Translations under genes and position numbers: made by a program | Notes under the pieces: model-generated | What the model was told of the DNA's origin: nothing | What the model saw: the letters and a program-made list of their open reading frames with translations, nothing else | The model's database searches: none | Shown here: positions 41,555 through 50,123 of the stretch, piece after piece | How positions within the stretch are numbered: the stretch's first letter is position 1 | Layout: every line of letters starts with the position of its first letter | NCBI RefSeq assembly: GCF_009905435.1 | Contig: NZ_JAAAMT010000042.1 | Span: 1 to 51,593, forward strand | From: Pseudomonas sp. R5(2019) | Lineage (GTDB): Bacteria; Pseudomonadota; Gammaproteobacteria; Pseudomonadales; Pseudomonadaceae | Length of the DNA stretch: 51,593 nt | Direction of reading: 5' to 3'

Positions 41555-42420
41555 AAGACAGTCCCCGATTGTTTGACCAGCCGCCGGGCCAGCAACAGCA
41601 CGGCCCAGGTCACCGCACCCAACACCACCGACAGCGCAGCGGCCACGGCGAAGTTGGCGTAATTGGTGAACACGTTGTAGATCGCCACCGGGGTCACGTT
41701 CAGCCGAGTGCCCAAAGTGAAGGCCGTACCGAATGCGCCCATGGAGGTCGCGAAACAGATCGCCCCGCATGAGACCAATGCCGGCGCCAGGCCGGGCACG
41801 ATGACATCGCAGACCACTCGCCAATGACCCGCCCCCAGTGAATGGGCGGCTTCTTCCAGGCTACGATCCAGGCTTTCGCAAGCGGCCATCACCGTGAGGA
41901 TCACCCGCGGAATCGAGAAGTACAGATAGCCGATGAACAACCCCATCAGCGAGTAGGCAAAAATCCAGCGCTCTCCCGCCAGCTCAAGGCCAAGCGTGGC
42001 GAACAACCCCTGACGACCGGCCAGCAGAATCACCAGAAAGCCGACCACCACGCCGGGAAACGCCAGCGGGAAGGTCAACAAGGCGACCAGTGCCGAGCGG
42101 CCGAAGAAGCGCTGGCGAGCCAGAAACACACCACTGATGCCGCCCACCAGCAGCGCCGCAAGGGTCACCACGAGGGCAAGAATGCAGGTCTGCGCCAGAC
42201 TGCCCAGATATTGCGCGCTGCTCAGTACCTGCCAATAACCGCTGTCGCTGCCGTCGCGGCTTTGCCCACCCAGCACGATCAGGTGCGCCAGCGGCAATAA
42301 CCAGAACGCGAACAGCACCGCTGCTGCCGGCGCCAGCGCCCAGGCAGCGGTCGGCCGCAAGCGAGGCACGATGGCCCGACCCGACCGGACTTCCTGAGCT
42401 TTTACTACCGAGGCCGTCAC
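41551..42420 (-). CDS. ABC importer permease 1 (PhnU/PotB-like)
   Basis: A 289-residue permease of about six helices with EAA loop LEEAAHSLGAGHWRVVCDVIVPGLAPALV. The start is GTG at 42420, directly abutting the binding-protein stop (TAAGTG). It carries a longer hydrophilic N-terminus (about 25 residues) than its partner, as is common in this class. Confidence 0.9.
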   Translation of the reverse strand: MTASVVKAQEVRSGRAIVPRLRPTAAWALAPAAAVLFAFWLLPLAHLIVLGGQSRDGSDSGYWQVLSSAQYLGSLAQTCILALVVTLAALLVGGISGVFLARQRFFGRSALVALLTFPLAFPGVVVGFLVILLAGRQGLFATLGLELAGERWIFAYSLMGLFIGYLYFSIPRVILTVMAACESLDRSLEEAAHSLGAGHWRVVCDVIVPGLAPALVSCGAICFATSMGAFGTAFTLGTRLNVTPVAIYNVFTNYANFAVAAALSVVLGAVTWAVLLLARRLVKQSGTVL

Positions 42421-43425
42421 TTACTTGACCTCACTCAGATAACGCGCGGAGAAGGCTTCCTGCACTGCCGCCATGTGTTCGTAATTGACCACGCCGGCCC
42501 GGGCATAGTCGCTGTCCGGCAGGAACTGCTCGGCGACGTCAGCAGGCATCTTCATCGCCCGCACTGGTCGCAGGTACGCCTTGGCCCACAGTGCCTGGCC
42601 TTGATCGGAGAGGACGAAATCCAAAACCTTCTCGGCGTTGGCCCGATGCGGGGCGTTGCCGACCATGCTCATCACGTAAGGCACGCTGATGCTGCCTTCC
42701 TTGGGAATCACGAACGCGACGTTGGCGCTGTCCTTGTAGCGAGCGCGATAAGCGTTGAAGTCGTAATCGACCAGAATCGGCAACTCGCCGGACAGCACCC
42801 GCGCATAAGCCGTCTGCTTGGGCACTATGGGCGAGTTTTTCGCCAGTTTCTGGAAGTAATTGATGGCGGGTGCGAAGTTATCCAGGGTGCCACCCATGGC
42901 TTGGTTGATCGCCACCGCAGAGACGTAACCCACGAAGGCGCTGGACGGATCAAGATAACCAACCATGCCTTTGTATTGGGGCTTGAGCAGGTCGGCCCAG
43001 CTTTGTGGAACCGGCAGTCCACCCAGCGCATCGACGTTGACCATGATGCCCAGGGTTCCGGAGTGAATCGCAAACCAGCGCCCCTCAGGGTCCTTCAAGC
43101 CCGTTGGAATCTGGTCCCAACCCTTCGGTTTATAAGTGCCGACCACCCCGGCTTTTTGCGCCTGCAAACCGAACGTCACGCCGTAATACACCACGTCAGC
43201 CACCGGTGCGGCTTGTTCGGCTACCAGCTGCGCCAATGACTGGCCGGAATTCTTGTTGTCCAGCGGGACCTGCACGCCGGTGGTGTCGGCAATCGCCTTG
43301 AGCTGCGTGCCCCAGTCCGCCCATTCCGGCGGGCAGTTGTAGCAAATCGCCGTTTCGGCGGCTTGGGCCAGGCTGGCCAAGCCGCATAGCAGCAACGCCG
43401 CCAGGGTTTTACTGAAGCGGATCAT
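42421..43425 (-). CDS. ABC importer periplasmic binding protein (phosphonate/iron class)
   Basis: A 334-residue solute-binding protein. The ATG at 43425 follows GAGGAG and opens a signal peptide ending LAQAAE. The mature part has family 1 marks: LVAEQAAPVADVVYYG, the GTLGIMVNVDAL strand and SWADLLKPQYKGMVGYLDP. It starts inside the last 17 bases of the LacI gene, so the regulator and importer probably share one transcript. The ligand is not readable; a phosphorylated alcohol or phosphonate is my best guess from the phosphodiesterase. Confidence 0.9.
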   Translation of the reverse strand: MIRFSKTLAALLLCGLASLAQAAETAICYNCPPEWADWGTQLKAIADTTGVQVPLDNKNSGQSLAQLVAEQAAPVADVVYYGVTFGLQAQKAGVVGTYKPKGWDQIPTGLKDPEGRWFAIHSGTLGIMVNVDALGGLPVPQSWADLLKPQYKGMVGYLDPSSAFVGYVSAVAINQAMGGTLDNFAPAINYFQKLAKNSPIVPKQTAYARVLSGELPILVDYDFNAYRARYKDSANVAFVIPKEGSISVPYVMSMVGNAPHRANAEKVLDFVLSDQGQALWAKAYLRPVRAMKMPADVAEQFLPDSDYARAGVVNYEHMAAVQEAFSARYLSEVK

Positions 43426-44428
43426 CAAGCGTCTCCTCGTAGGGTTGAGTACTTTCACCCGGCCGGATATGGCAAGGCAGGCAATGGGAAACCGGTGCGG
43501 CGCCAGCGATCTGCGCCAGCAATTGATCGATCACGGTGCAAGCCAGCGCCGCGATGGGTTGAACAACGCTGCACAGCGTCGGGTGCATCTGGGTGCCGAG
43601 CGCGATGCCGTCAAAGCCAATGACTGAGAACTGCCGAGGGACGCTCCAGCCGTTGCGCCGCAACTCGGCGATCAGGCTGATCGCCAGCAAATCGTTGGAA
43701 CAGACCAGCGCACTGGGCGCCTGAGGCCCTTGCAACAACGGCTCAATGGCGGCGAAGTCGGCCTGGGTATGGGCGGGCATTTCGATCACCGGCAGGCTGT
43801 CGACGCCGGCCTCGCGCATCGCATCGCAGTAACCGGCGTAACGCAGGCGAGCGCGGTCGGACTGCAAGGCCGGACCTGCGACCATGCCGATACGTCGATG
43901 CCCCGCGTCCAGCAGATAGCGGGTCGCGAGCGCCATGCCTGCGCGGTTATCCACCGACACGGCGCTGTAGTCCGGATTGCCCGGATGGTGATAGGCCAGT
44001 ACGAAAGGCGTGTCTTCGCTGGCAAGGCTTTGCAGCACGCGGTTGCTCTCGGCGTCGGTCACAGTGAGGACCAGACCATCGACCCTCTGCCGCAACAACT
44101 CCTCGACCACCGCGCTTTCGCGCTCGCTGCTGTAGTCGGTAGTTGCCAGCAACAGGTTGTAACCGCGTAAGCGCGCAGCGCGCTCCATCGCCTGAAATTG
44201 CTCGGCGAATACCGGGTTGAGCAGATTGGGCACCACCACACCGATCAGGTTGGTGGTTTGCAGGCGCAACTGACGGCCGAGGTGATTGGGCCGAAAACCC
44301 AGCTGACGCGCAGCGGCGAATACTTGCTCTCGGGTGGTCGGACGCACCACTTCGGGGGAGGCAAAGGTCCGCGCTGCGGTCGCCCGCGAAACACCTGCCA
44401 GCCGTGCAACCTCTTTCAAATCAGTCAT
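43409..44428 (-). CDS. LacI-family repressor of the importer operon
   Basis: A 339-residue repressor. The N-terminal helix-turn-helix and hinge (DLKEVARLAGVSRATAARTF) is followed by a periplasmic-binding-protein-like sensor (LIGVVVPNLLNPVF, GLVLTVTD, DNRAGMALATRYLLDAGHRRIG, FSVIGFDG). I took the ATG at 44428, directly before the helix-turn-helix, over an ATG 57 bases earlier. It overlaps the binding-protein gene, so it is first in the operon and probably self-regulated. Confidence 0.92.
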   Translation of the reverse strand: MTDLKEVARLAGVSRATAARTFASPEVVRPTTREQVFAAARQLGFRPNHLGRQLRLQTTNLIGVVVPNLLNPVFAEQFQAMERAARLRGYNLLLATTDYSSERESAVVEELLRQRVDGLVLTVTDAESNRVLQSLASEDTPFVLAYHHPGNPDYSAVSVDNRAGMALATRYLLDAGHRRIGMVAGPALQSDRARLRYAGYCDAMREAGVDSLPVIEMPAHTQADFAAIEPLLQGPQAPSALVCSNDLLAISLIAELRRNGWSVPRQFSVIGFDGIALGTQMHPTLCSVVQPIAALACTVIDQLLAQIAGAAPVSHCLPCHIRPGESTQPYEETLDDPLQ

Positions 44429-44813
44429 TGTCACTCGCTTGAGATCGATCTCATTGGCGAGAACATTACTCAGGAAACATGGCATTCCCGCGATGAATAG
44501 ATGACGTTTAGATGTCAGAAACGACGTTCAATAGACTGAACAACATGGATGACCAGTCATTGGAACATGCTGTATTGACCTCATACGCTCGCAAAAAAGA
44601 GCAGCCGTTAGGCTGTAAGAGCCCTCAGCAGATCCTTAGTACCGAAGGAGGGCTTGCAGCGATGAGATATTTCGTTCCGGTCTGCCGAAAGACCAAGTGC
44701 CGGGAGGCACATAAAGATTGGAACCACACCACGAAAAAAAGGCGCGACTCGGCCGTGGAGGGATCGTTTGGATTTTTTGATCCGCGGTGGAAACGGCGGA
44801 TTTTAAGGTTCGG

Positions 44814-44831
44814 AGCCGACTCGAGTCGGCT
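44814..44831. repeat. 18-bp perfect palindrome near bdhA
   Basis: AGCCGACTCGAGTCGGCT is a perfect palindrome followed on the plus strand by AAATATTTTTT. It lies 45 bases past the bdhA stop. It could be a hairpin or a dimer-binding site. The 447-bp gap 44429-44875 otherwise shows no convincing gene; it should hold the lacI promoter. Confidence 0.55.
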
Positions 44832-44875
44832 AAATATTTTTTATGCGTACTGTCGAGTTTTGTGGATGAGGTGGC

Positions 44876-45649
44876 TTACTGCGCCAGCCACCCGCCATCG
44901 ATATTCCACGCTGCGCCGCGCACCTGGCTGCCGGCTTCGCTGCACAGGAACAGCACCAGTTCGCCCAATTGCGGCGGTGTGACGAACTCCAGCGACGGTT
45001 GTTTCTCGGCCAGCAAATCATGTTGTGCCTGCTGCGGATCGACGCCTGCGGCGGCGCGAGCATCAATCTGTTTCTGCACCAGTGGGGTCAGCACCCAGCC
45101 TGGGCAGATGGCGTTGCAGGTGACGTTGCTGGTCGCGGTTTCCAGGCCGACCACCTTGGTCAGGCCAATGACCCCATGCTTGGCGGCGACATAGGCCGCC
45201 TTGCCGACCGAGCCGACCTGGCCGTGCACCGAGGCGATATTGACGATCCGCCCCCAGCCTTTGGCGCGCATGCCCGGCAGGCTCAGGCGGGTGCTGTGGA
45301 ACACCGAGGAAAGGTTGATGGCGATGATCGAGTCCCAGCGCTCCACGGGGAAGTCTTCCACCGCAGCCACATGCTGGATGCCGGCGTTGTTCACCAGAAT
45401 ATCGACGCCGCCAAATTCGCGTTCGGCGTAGGCGAGCATCTCGGCGATCTGTGCCGGGTCGCTGACATCGGCCGGGTGATGCCCGACCTTGCCACCGAAC
45501 TGTTCGACTTCAGCGATCACCGTCGAGGCATCGCCGAAACCGTTGAGAATCAGGTTGGCGCCGGCCTTGGCCAGGCTCAAGGCGATGCCCAGGCCGATGC
45601 CGCTGGTGGAGCCGGTGACCAGTGCGGTTTTGCCGGAAAGAGTTGTCAT
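44876..45649 (-). CDS. bdhA: 3-hydroxybutyrate dehydrogenase
   Basis: A 257-residue SDR that oxidises D-3-hydroxybutyrate to acetoacetate with NAD. TGSTSGIG lies at the N-terminus, then the family-specific NGFGDAS, NNAGIQHV, the catalytic Ser in NIASVHGQVGSVGKAAYVAAKHG with the Tyr/Lys pair, and ICPGWVLTPLV. The ATG at 45649 gives the standard MTTLSGKTALVTG start. It lies 7 bases after the permease stop, in one operon under the sigma-54 promoter at 47108-47122. Confidence 0.95.
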   Translation of the reverse strand: MTTLSGKTALVTGSTSGIGLGIALSLAKAGANLILNGFGDASTVIAEVEQFGGKVGHHPADVSDPAQIAEMLAYAEREFGGVDILVNNAGIQHVAAVEDFPVERWDSIIAINLSSVFHSTRLSLPGMRAKGWGRIVNIASVHGQVGSVGKAAYVAAKHGVIGLTKVVGLETATSNVTCNAICPGWVLTPLVQKQIDARAAAGVDPQQAQHDLLAEKQPSLEFVTPPQLGELVLFLCSEAGSQVRGAAWNIDGGWLAQ

Positions 45650-45656
45650 GAATGCC

Positions 45657-47048
45657 TCACACAATGCCGGTGGAGTAGAAAGTGCCGATGACCACGAAAA
45701 CCGCCAGGGTCTTGATCAGCGTAATACCGAAAATATCTTTATAGGCTTCGCGGTGGGTCAGCCCGGTGACCGCCAGCAAGGTAATCACCGCGCCGTTGTG
45801 TGGCAGGGTGTCCATGCCGCCACTGGCCATGGAGGCGACCCTGTGCAGGACTTCCAGGGGGATATTCGCCGCGTGGGCTGCCGCGATGAAACTGTCGGCC
45901 ATCGCTGCCAGGGCGATACTCATGCCGCCCGAGGCCGAGCCGGTGATGCCGGCCAGCAAGGTGACGGTGATGGCTTCATTGACCAGCGGGTTGGGGATGC
46001 TTTTCAGCCAGTCGGCCAGCACCAGGAAACCAGGCAGGGACGCGATCACCGCGCCGAAGCCGTATTCCGAGGCGGTGTTCATCGCCGCCAGCAAGGCGCC
46101 GCTGACCGCGCTTCTGCTGCCTTCGGCGAGTTTGCTGCGGATCGCCTGGAAGCCAAACACCAGCACCATGATGATACCCACCAGCAGTGCTGCCTGGACC
46201 GCCCAGATGGCCGTGATCTTGGCGATTTCGGTGGTTACCGGCGCGGCCATGCCTGGCAGCGCAAGGCTGTGGGTCTTGCCGTACCACTGTGGAATCCAGT
46301 GGGTGAACAGCAGGTTCATCAGCCCCACCAGCAACAGCGGCGAGAGCGCGATCCACGGGTTGGGCAGCTTCAGGTCTTCAGCGGTGTCTGGCTCGTTGCG
46401 CAACTCGCTGCCGTAGCCTTCGCCGGCGCGTTGGGCTTTATTGCGCTGGCGCTGGAGGAACAGCATGCCGGCGCAGAACACAAAGATCGTGCCGATCAGC
46501 CCCAGCCAGGGCGCGGCCCAGGCGGTGGTGTTGAAGAAGGTACTAGGGATGATGTTCTGGATCTGCGGCGTACCGGGCAAGGCGTCCATGGTGAAGGAGA
46601 ACGCGCCCAGGGCGATGGTCGCTGGAATCAGACGTTTGGGGATATTGCTCTGACGGAACATTTCAGCGGCAAACGGATAGACCGCGAACACCACCACGAA
46701 CAGCGATACACCGCCGTAAGTGAGCAGGGCGCAGACCAGTACGATCACCAGCATCGCTTGGCGGGTGCCGAGCAAGCGAATGGCTGCGGCGACGATTGAC
46801 CGCGAGAAGCCCGAAAGCTCGATCAGCTTGCCGAACACCGCGCCGAGCAGGAACACCGGGAAATAGAGTTTGATGAAGCCGACCATTTTCTCCATGAACA
46901 CCCCGGTGAAGGCGGGCGCAACGGCGGAAGGGTCAGTCAGCAGCACCGCGCCCAGGGCGGCGATCGGTGCGAAGAGGATAACGCTGTAGCCACGGTAAGC
47001 CGCGAGCATCAGCAGCGCGAGGGCTGCCAAGGCAATGATCACACTCAT
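45657..47048 (-). CDS. GntP-family permease for 3-hydroxybutyrate
   Basis: A 463-residue inner membrane transporter of the GntP family with about twelve helices. Motifs: FGKLIELSGFSRSIV, GGVSLFVVVFAVYPFAAEMF, PGTPQIQNIIP, and ASGGMDTLPHNGAVITLL near the C-terminus. Its place between bdhA and hbcR, as in P. aeruginosa, marks it as the D-3-hydroxybutyrate importer. GGAGACAC precedes the ATG. Confidence 0.93.
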   Translation of the reverse strand: MSVIIALAALALLMLAAYRGYSVILFAPIAALGAVLLTDPSAVAPAFTGVFMEKMVGFIKLYFPVFLLGAVFGKLIELSGFSRSIVAAAIRLLGTRQAMLVIVLVCALLTYGGVSLFVVVFAVYPFAAEMFRQSNIPKRLIPATIALGAFSFTMDALPGTPQIQNIIPSTFFNTTAWAAPWLGLIGTIFVFCAGMLFLQRQRNKAQRAGEGYGSELRNEPDTAEDLKLPNPWIALSPLLLVGLMNLLFTHWIPQWYGKTHSLALPGMAAPVTTEIAKITAIWAVQAALLVGIIMVLVFGFQAIRSKLAEGSRSAVSGALLAAMNTASEYGFGAVIASLPGFLVLADWLKSIPNPLVNEAITVTLLAGITGSASGGMSIALAAMADSFIAAAHAANIPLEVLHRVASMASGGMDTLPHNGAVITLLAVTGLTHREAYKDIFGITLIKTLAVFVVIGTFYSTGIV

Positions 47049-47107
47049 GGGTGTGTCTCCTGAAATTGTTATTTTTGTAAGGCGAATCTATTGTGACTGT
47101 AGGCTTA

Positions 47108-47122
47108 GCGAATTTCGTGCCA
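47108..47122 (-). promoter_or_regulatory. Sigma-54 promoter of the permease-bdhA operon
   Basis: On the minus strand TGGCACGAAATTCGC (47122 to 47108) matches the consensus TGGCACG-N4-TTGC at all but one fixed position, with GG and GC correctly spaced for -24/-12. Transcription would start near 47096, leaving a leader of about 48 bases. A sigma-54 activator gene, hbcR, is adjacent. Confidence 0.82.
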
Positions 47123-47185
47123 TCTCTCTAAGTCATTGAAATATATGAATATTTATTGTTTTTTTGAAGTATTTTGGCAATAAGC

Positions 47186-47201
47186 GTCTCTTTTATGAGA
47201 C
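47186..47201. promoter_or_regulatory. Candidate HbcR upstream activator site
   Basis: GTCTC-N6-GAGAC, an inverted repeat about 100 bases upstream of the predicted start site, the usual distance for an enhancer of a sigma-54 promoter. The DNA between it and the promoter (about 47130-47180) is very AT-rich and could hold an IHF bend. GTCTC/GAGAC recurs at the ends of the palindrome at 47315-47350. Confidence 0.55.
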
Positions 47202-47223
47202 TTTTGTGGGCAGGGAGGGTGCT

Positions 47224-47290
47224 ATCGCAGGCAAGCCTTGCTCCTACATTAAGGGAGGCGCTAACCGTAGGAGCAAGGCTTGCCCGCGAT
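47224..47290. repeat. REP-type inverted repeat
   Basis: ATCGCAGGCAAGCCTTGCTCCTAC and GTAGGAGCAAGGCTTGCCCGCGAT form long complementary arms with one mismatch over 67 bp. Same family as 4036-4124. Confidence 0.85.
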
Positions 47291-47314
47291 GAGCGCGAAG
47301 CGCTCCAAAGGGTT

Positions 47315-47350
47315 GTCTCAATACAGAGATGCGCATCTCTTTATTGAGAC
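47315..47350. repeat. 36-bp palindrome spanning the hbcR stop codon
   Basis: Two 18-base halves, beginning GTCTCAATA and ending TATTGAGAC, are complementary at 17 of 18 positions with no loop. The centre is ATGCGCAT. The hbcR stop (47341-47343) is within the right half. It can act as a hairpin at the transcript end, though no T-run follows, or as a binding site. Confidence 0.6.
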
Positions 47351-48759
47351 TCGACGATCCCCAGCGCCACCATCTTCTTGTACAGCGTCGAGCGTCCAAG
47401 CCCCAGGCGCGTGGCTGCTTCGATGACTTTTCCGCCGCACTGCGCCAGCGTTGTCTCGATCAGTTGCCGATCAAAGCGTTTGCGCGCTGCACTGAAGGTT
47501 TCATTAGGGGTCGGTTTCGCGACGCTCGCCGCCAGGGTTCTTGGCACCGGGCTGAACGTCCCGATCGCCGCGCGAATCTCTGCCGCATCCAGGATCAGGT
47601 CATCGCTGAGCAGCGCCGCCCGTTCCAGCACGTTGCGCAGCTCACGAATATTTCCCGGCCAGGCGTGCTGACAGAGTAGCTCCAGCGCCTGGCTGTCGAG
47701 TTCATGCTGGCTACGCAGTTCCTCGAGAATGGCTTCGCTGAGCGCTGGCAGATCGTCGAGCCGCTCACGCAGCGGCGGCACCTGAATCGGCAGCACGTTG
47801 AGGCGGTAATACAGGTCGGCGCGGAACTCGCCGCGTTTGATCGCCGCTTCGAGGTCGGTGGAGGTGGCGGCAATCACCCGCACATCACTCTGGATGATCT
47901 CGTTGGAGCCTACCGGTTCGAACTCCTTCTCCTGCAATACCCGCAGCAGTTTGCTTTGCAGTGGCAGTGGCATGTCACCGATCTCGTCGAGAAACAGGGT
48001 TCCGCCCTGGGCGATCTGCAGTTTGCCGGGGCGAGCCTTACGGTCTGCACCGGTGAAGGCGCCGGGTGCGGTACCGAAAAATTCGGCTTCCAGCAGCGAC
48101 TCCGGGATAGCTGCACTGTTGATGCTGACAAACGCTTTGTGTGCTCGCGGTGACGCGCCATGGATCGCCTGGGCCAGCAGCTCCTTGCCGGTGCCGGTTT
48201 CACCGAGCAGCAAGACCGGTGACTCGGCGCTGGCGCTGCGGCGGGCGCGACGTTTGACTTCGAGGCTGGCGGCACTGGTGCCGATGAAATGCGCGAAGTT
48301 GTATTTGCTTTGCCGCGCACGCAACAGCGAGCGGGTCGAAGCCAGCTCTTGCTGCATGCTCAGGTAGCGTTTGAGCATCGGCGACAGGCTGTGCAGTTCA
48401 TCGAACAGGGCAAAGCCAATGGCGCCGATTACCGCGCCAACATCGTCATGGATCGGCAGGCGCATCACCACCAAAGGCTCTTTGGGCGTGTCTTGCATGT
48501 CCAGCAGAATCGGCCTGCCCGTGCGCACCACTTCGCGCAGCAGACTGCCGGGGATCACGCTTTCGCAGGGCTTGCCGATTGCTACCTCGGCCGAGGGCAG
48601 GCCGAAACGTTTGGCATAGCGCTCGTTCATCCAGACGATGTTCGCGTCCCGGTCGACGATCACCGTGCCTTCGCTGGACTGCTCGATGATCTCGAACAGT
48701 GAACGGATAGCCAGCAGGCGCACCTGTTGATAATCCTTGAGGCTTTCGGTGTTGTTCAT
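47341..48759 (-). CDS. hbcR: Sigma-54-dependent activator of 3-hydroxybutyrate catabolism
   Basis: A 472-residue enhancer-binding protein. A PAS-type sensor lies at about residues 15-125 (DRDANIVWMNERYAKRFG). The AAA+ core at about 155-385 has Walker A GETGTGKELLAQAIHG, the sigma-54 contact loop GAFTGAD and Walker B GTLFLDEIGDMPL. The Fis-type helix-turn-helix is at the end (TRLGLGRSTLYKKM). The order bdhA-permease-regulator equals the P. aeruginosa locus where HbcR was described, hence the symbol. It should act at 47108-47201. Confidence 0.93.
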   Translation of the reverse strand: MNNTESLKDYQQVRLLAIRSLFEIIEQSSEGTVIVDRDANIVWMNERYAKRFGLPSAEVAIGKPCESVIPGSLLREVVRTGRPILLDMQDTPKEPLVVMRLPIHDDVGAVIGAIGFALFDELHSLSPMLKRYLSMQQELASTRSLLRARQSKYNFAHFIGTSAASLEVKRRARRSASAESPVLLLGETGTGKELLAQAIHGASPRAHKAFVSINSAAIPESLLEAEFFGTAPGAFTGADRKARPGKLQIAQGGTLFLDEIGDMPLPLQSKLLRVLQEKEFEPVGSNEIIQSDVRVIAATSTDLEAAIKRGEFRADLYYRLNVLPIQVPPLRERLDDLPALSEAILEELRSQHELDSQALELLCQHAWPGNIRELRNVLERAALLSDDLILDAAEIRAAIGTFSPVPRTLAASVAKPTPNETFSAARKRFDRQLIETTLAQCGGKVIEAATRLGLGRSTLYKKMVALGIVESQ

Positions 48760-48799
48760 GGCGGCAGATCCTGAATGTGTAGTGCCGGTCAGGCCGTCA

Positions 48800-48822
48800 T
48801 CGTGGGCAAGCCCGCTCCCACA
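48800..48822. repeat. Single REP arm
   Basis: TCGTGGGCAAGCCCGCTCCCACA, a short hairpin-forming REP (GGGCAAGCCC core) 41 bases before the hbcR ATG, without a visible partner. Confidence 0.6.
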
Positions 48823-48845
48823 CTAGACCAGCGGTATGGCGCGCA

Positions 48846-48905
48846 TTATGCCCAGCCAGGATGCGCTGCGGCCAACAGCTCTTTGGTATAGGGGTGTTGT
48901 GGTGC
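48846..48905 (-). pseudogene. C-terminal scrap of an oligopeptide-type ABC ATPase
   Basis: On the minus strand PQHPYTKELLAAAHPGWA ends in TAA. HPYTKELLAA is the conserved C-terminal block of Dpp/Opp-type ATP-binding proteins. Only about 18 codons remain; the sequence stops abruptly where the multicopper oxidase fragment begins on the other strand. Confidence 0.65.
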
Positions 48906-50077
48906 GTTCGCGGACCCTGTGCTGAACGTGCACAACATCGATCGCGGCCTGGGTAATATCTTTACCCATGACCACCTTGGCCCTTCGACCCACCAGCAGA
49001 TCGGCCTGTATGCCACCGTGCTTGCCGAACCTGCCGGTTCCAGCTGGTTCCACGCCGAAACCGGCGAGCCCTTGTACAACGGTGGTGGGCGCCAGGACGG
49101 CGGCCCGACTTCCTGGCAAGCCGTGATCGCGACCGGTGATCTCAACGGCGACAACAAGAACGACAGTTTCCGCGAGTTCTTCCTCGAGTTCAGCGACTTC
49201 CAGCACGCCTATGAGGCCGGCGTCTACGTCGGTGCGGGCCCCGATGGTATTCCCGATGCGGGCGCCTTCCCGGCCACGGCGGACAGCTTCCGCTATGCCA
49301 TCAACCCGCCTGCGCGCAAGACGGCCGCCAACCTGCTGGAGTCTGTCCTGGAAGTCGCAGGTGGCCAGCTGCTGACGTGGCCGTCGCGGCCGTGCCCGCA
49401 AGCGATCTCGGCTTCGGACCCTGCGTGTGAATGCCGGGGGCCACGAAGAGGAGCACAACGTGACGCTACACGGAGTGAAGTGGCTGCATTCGGGCAGCGG
49501 CTTCGGCAATAGCTCCAACACCGGCTGGAAGGCATCGCAAATGGTGGCGATTTCCGAGCAGTTGGGCTTCATGGCGCCCGTGGCGATGATGTCCAGTGCG
49601 GCCAGCGAGACCGGCGATTACCTGTATTCCATGGACGCTTCCCTGGAGGGCTACTGGAGTGGCCTGTGGGGCATCATGCTCAACCAGTCGCAAATGACCC
49701 ATTGCTTCACCGTCGAGGTCAAGGAAAACCCCGCGCTGGTCAAGCTGCGCGCCATCGCGCAGGTGCAGTTCATGTTCGAGGCGCCGAGCGTACGTGCCGG
49801 CAGTGAGCCGGTGATGGCGCGGTTCCGTGTGGTCAAGGGCAGTACCGGCACACCCTGGCAAGGCCTGCAAGACCTGCAGGTGCGTTACTACCTGGCGCCA
49901 TTCTCCTGGCAGGCCACCGCCGTGGCCCGGGAAGTCGGGGAGGGTATCTACGAAGCGCCGTTGCAGCTCAAGCGCGCGGGGGCTTATTACCTGCAAGTGC
50001 AGTCGAGTTCGGCAGGGCTCGGGGGCAATGGGCAGAGCTTTGCCAGCCTGCGTGCCTTGCCGTCGCAACAGCCCTGA
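48906..50077 (+). pseudogene. 5'-truncated, frameshifted multicopper oxidase (MnxG-like)
   Basis: A fragment of a large multicopper oxidase resembling manganese oxidase MnxG, which is over 1,500 residues; about 390 remain. The first frame begins FADPVLNVHNID and contains the copper motif THDHLGPSTHQQIGLY. Near 49418 the reading frame shifts: PCPQAISASDP in one frame continues as TLRVNAGGHEEEHNVTLHG in the next, so one small indel splits it. The 3' part runs to a normal-looking end (SFASLRALPSQQP). The N-terminal part is missing, and the DNA to its left belongs to an unrelated ABC gene on the other strand. Confidence 0.75.
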
Positions 50078-50123
50078 ATACTCGTTCCCACGCTCCGCGT
50101 CAGTAGTGTCCGGTAAATATGTT

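Noticed and set aside
44512..44982. Possible 156-residue gene between lacI and bdhA
   Set aside because: It overlaps the bdhA 3' end and the palindrome, has no good ribosome site and no recognisable motif; probably chance.
45489..46799. Plus-strand open frame of 436 codons opposite the GntP permease
   Set aside because: Same kind of antisense shadow; the permease motifs are intact on the minus strand.
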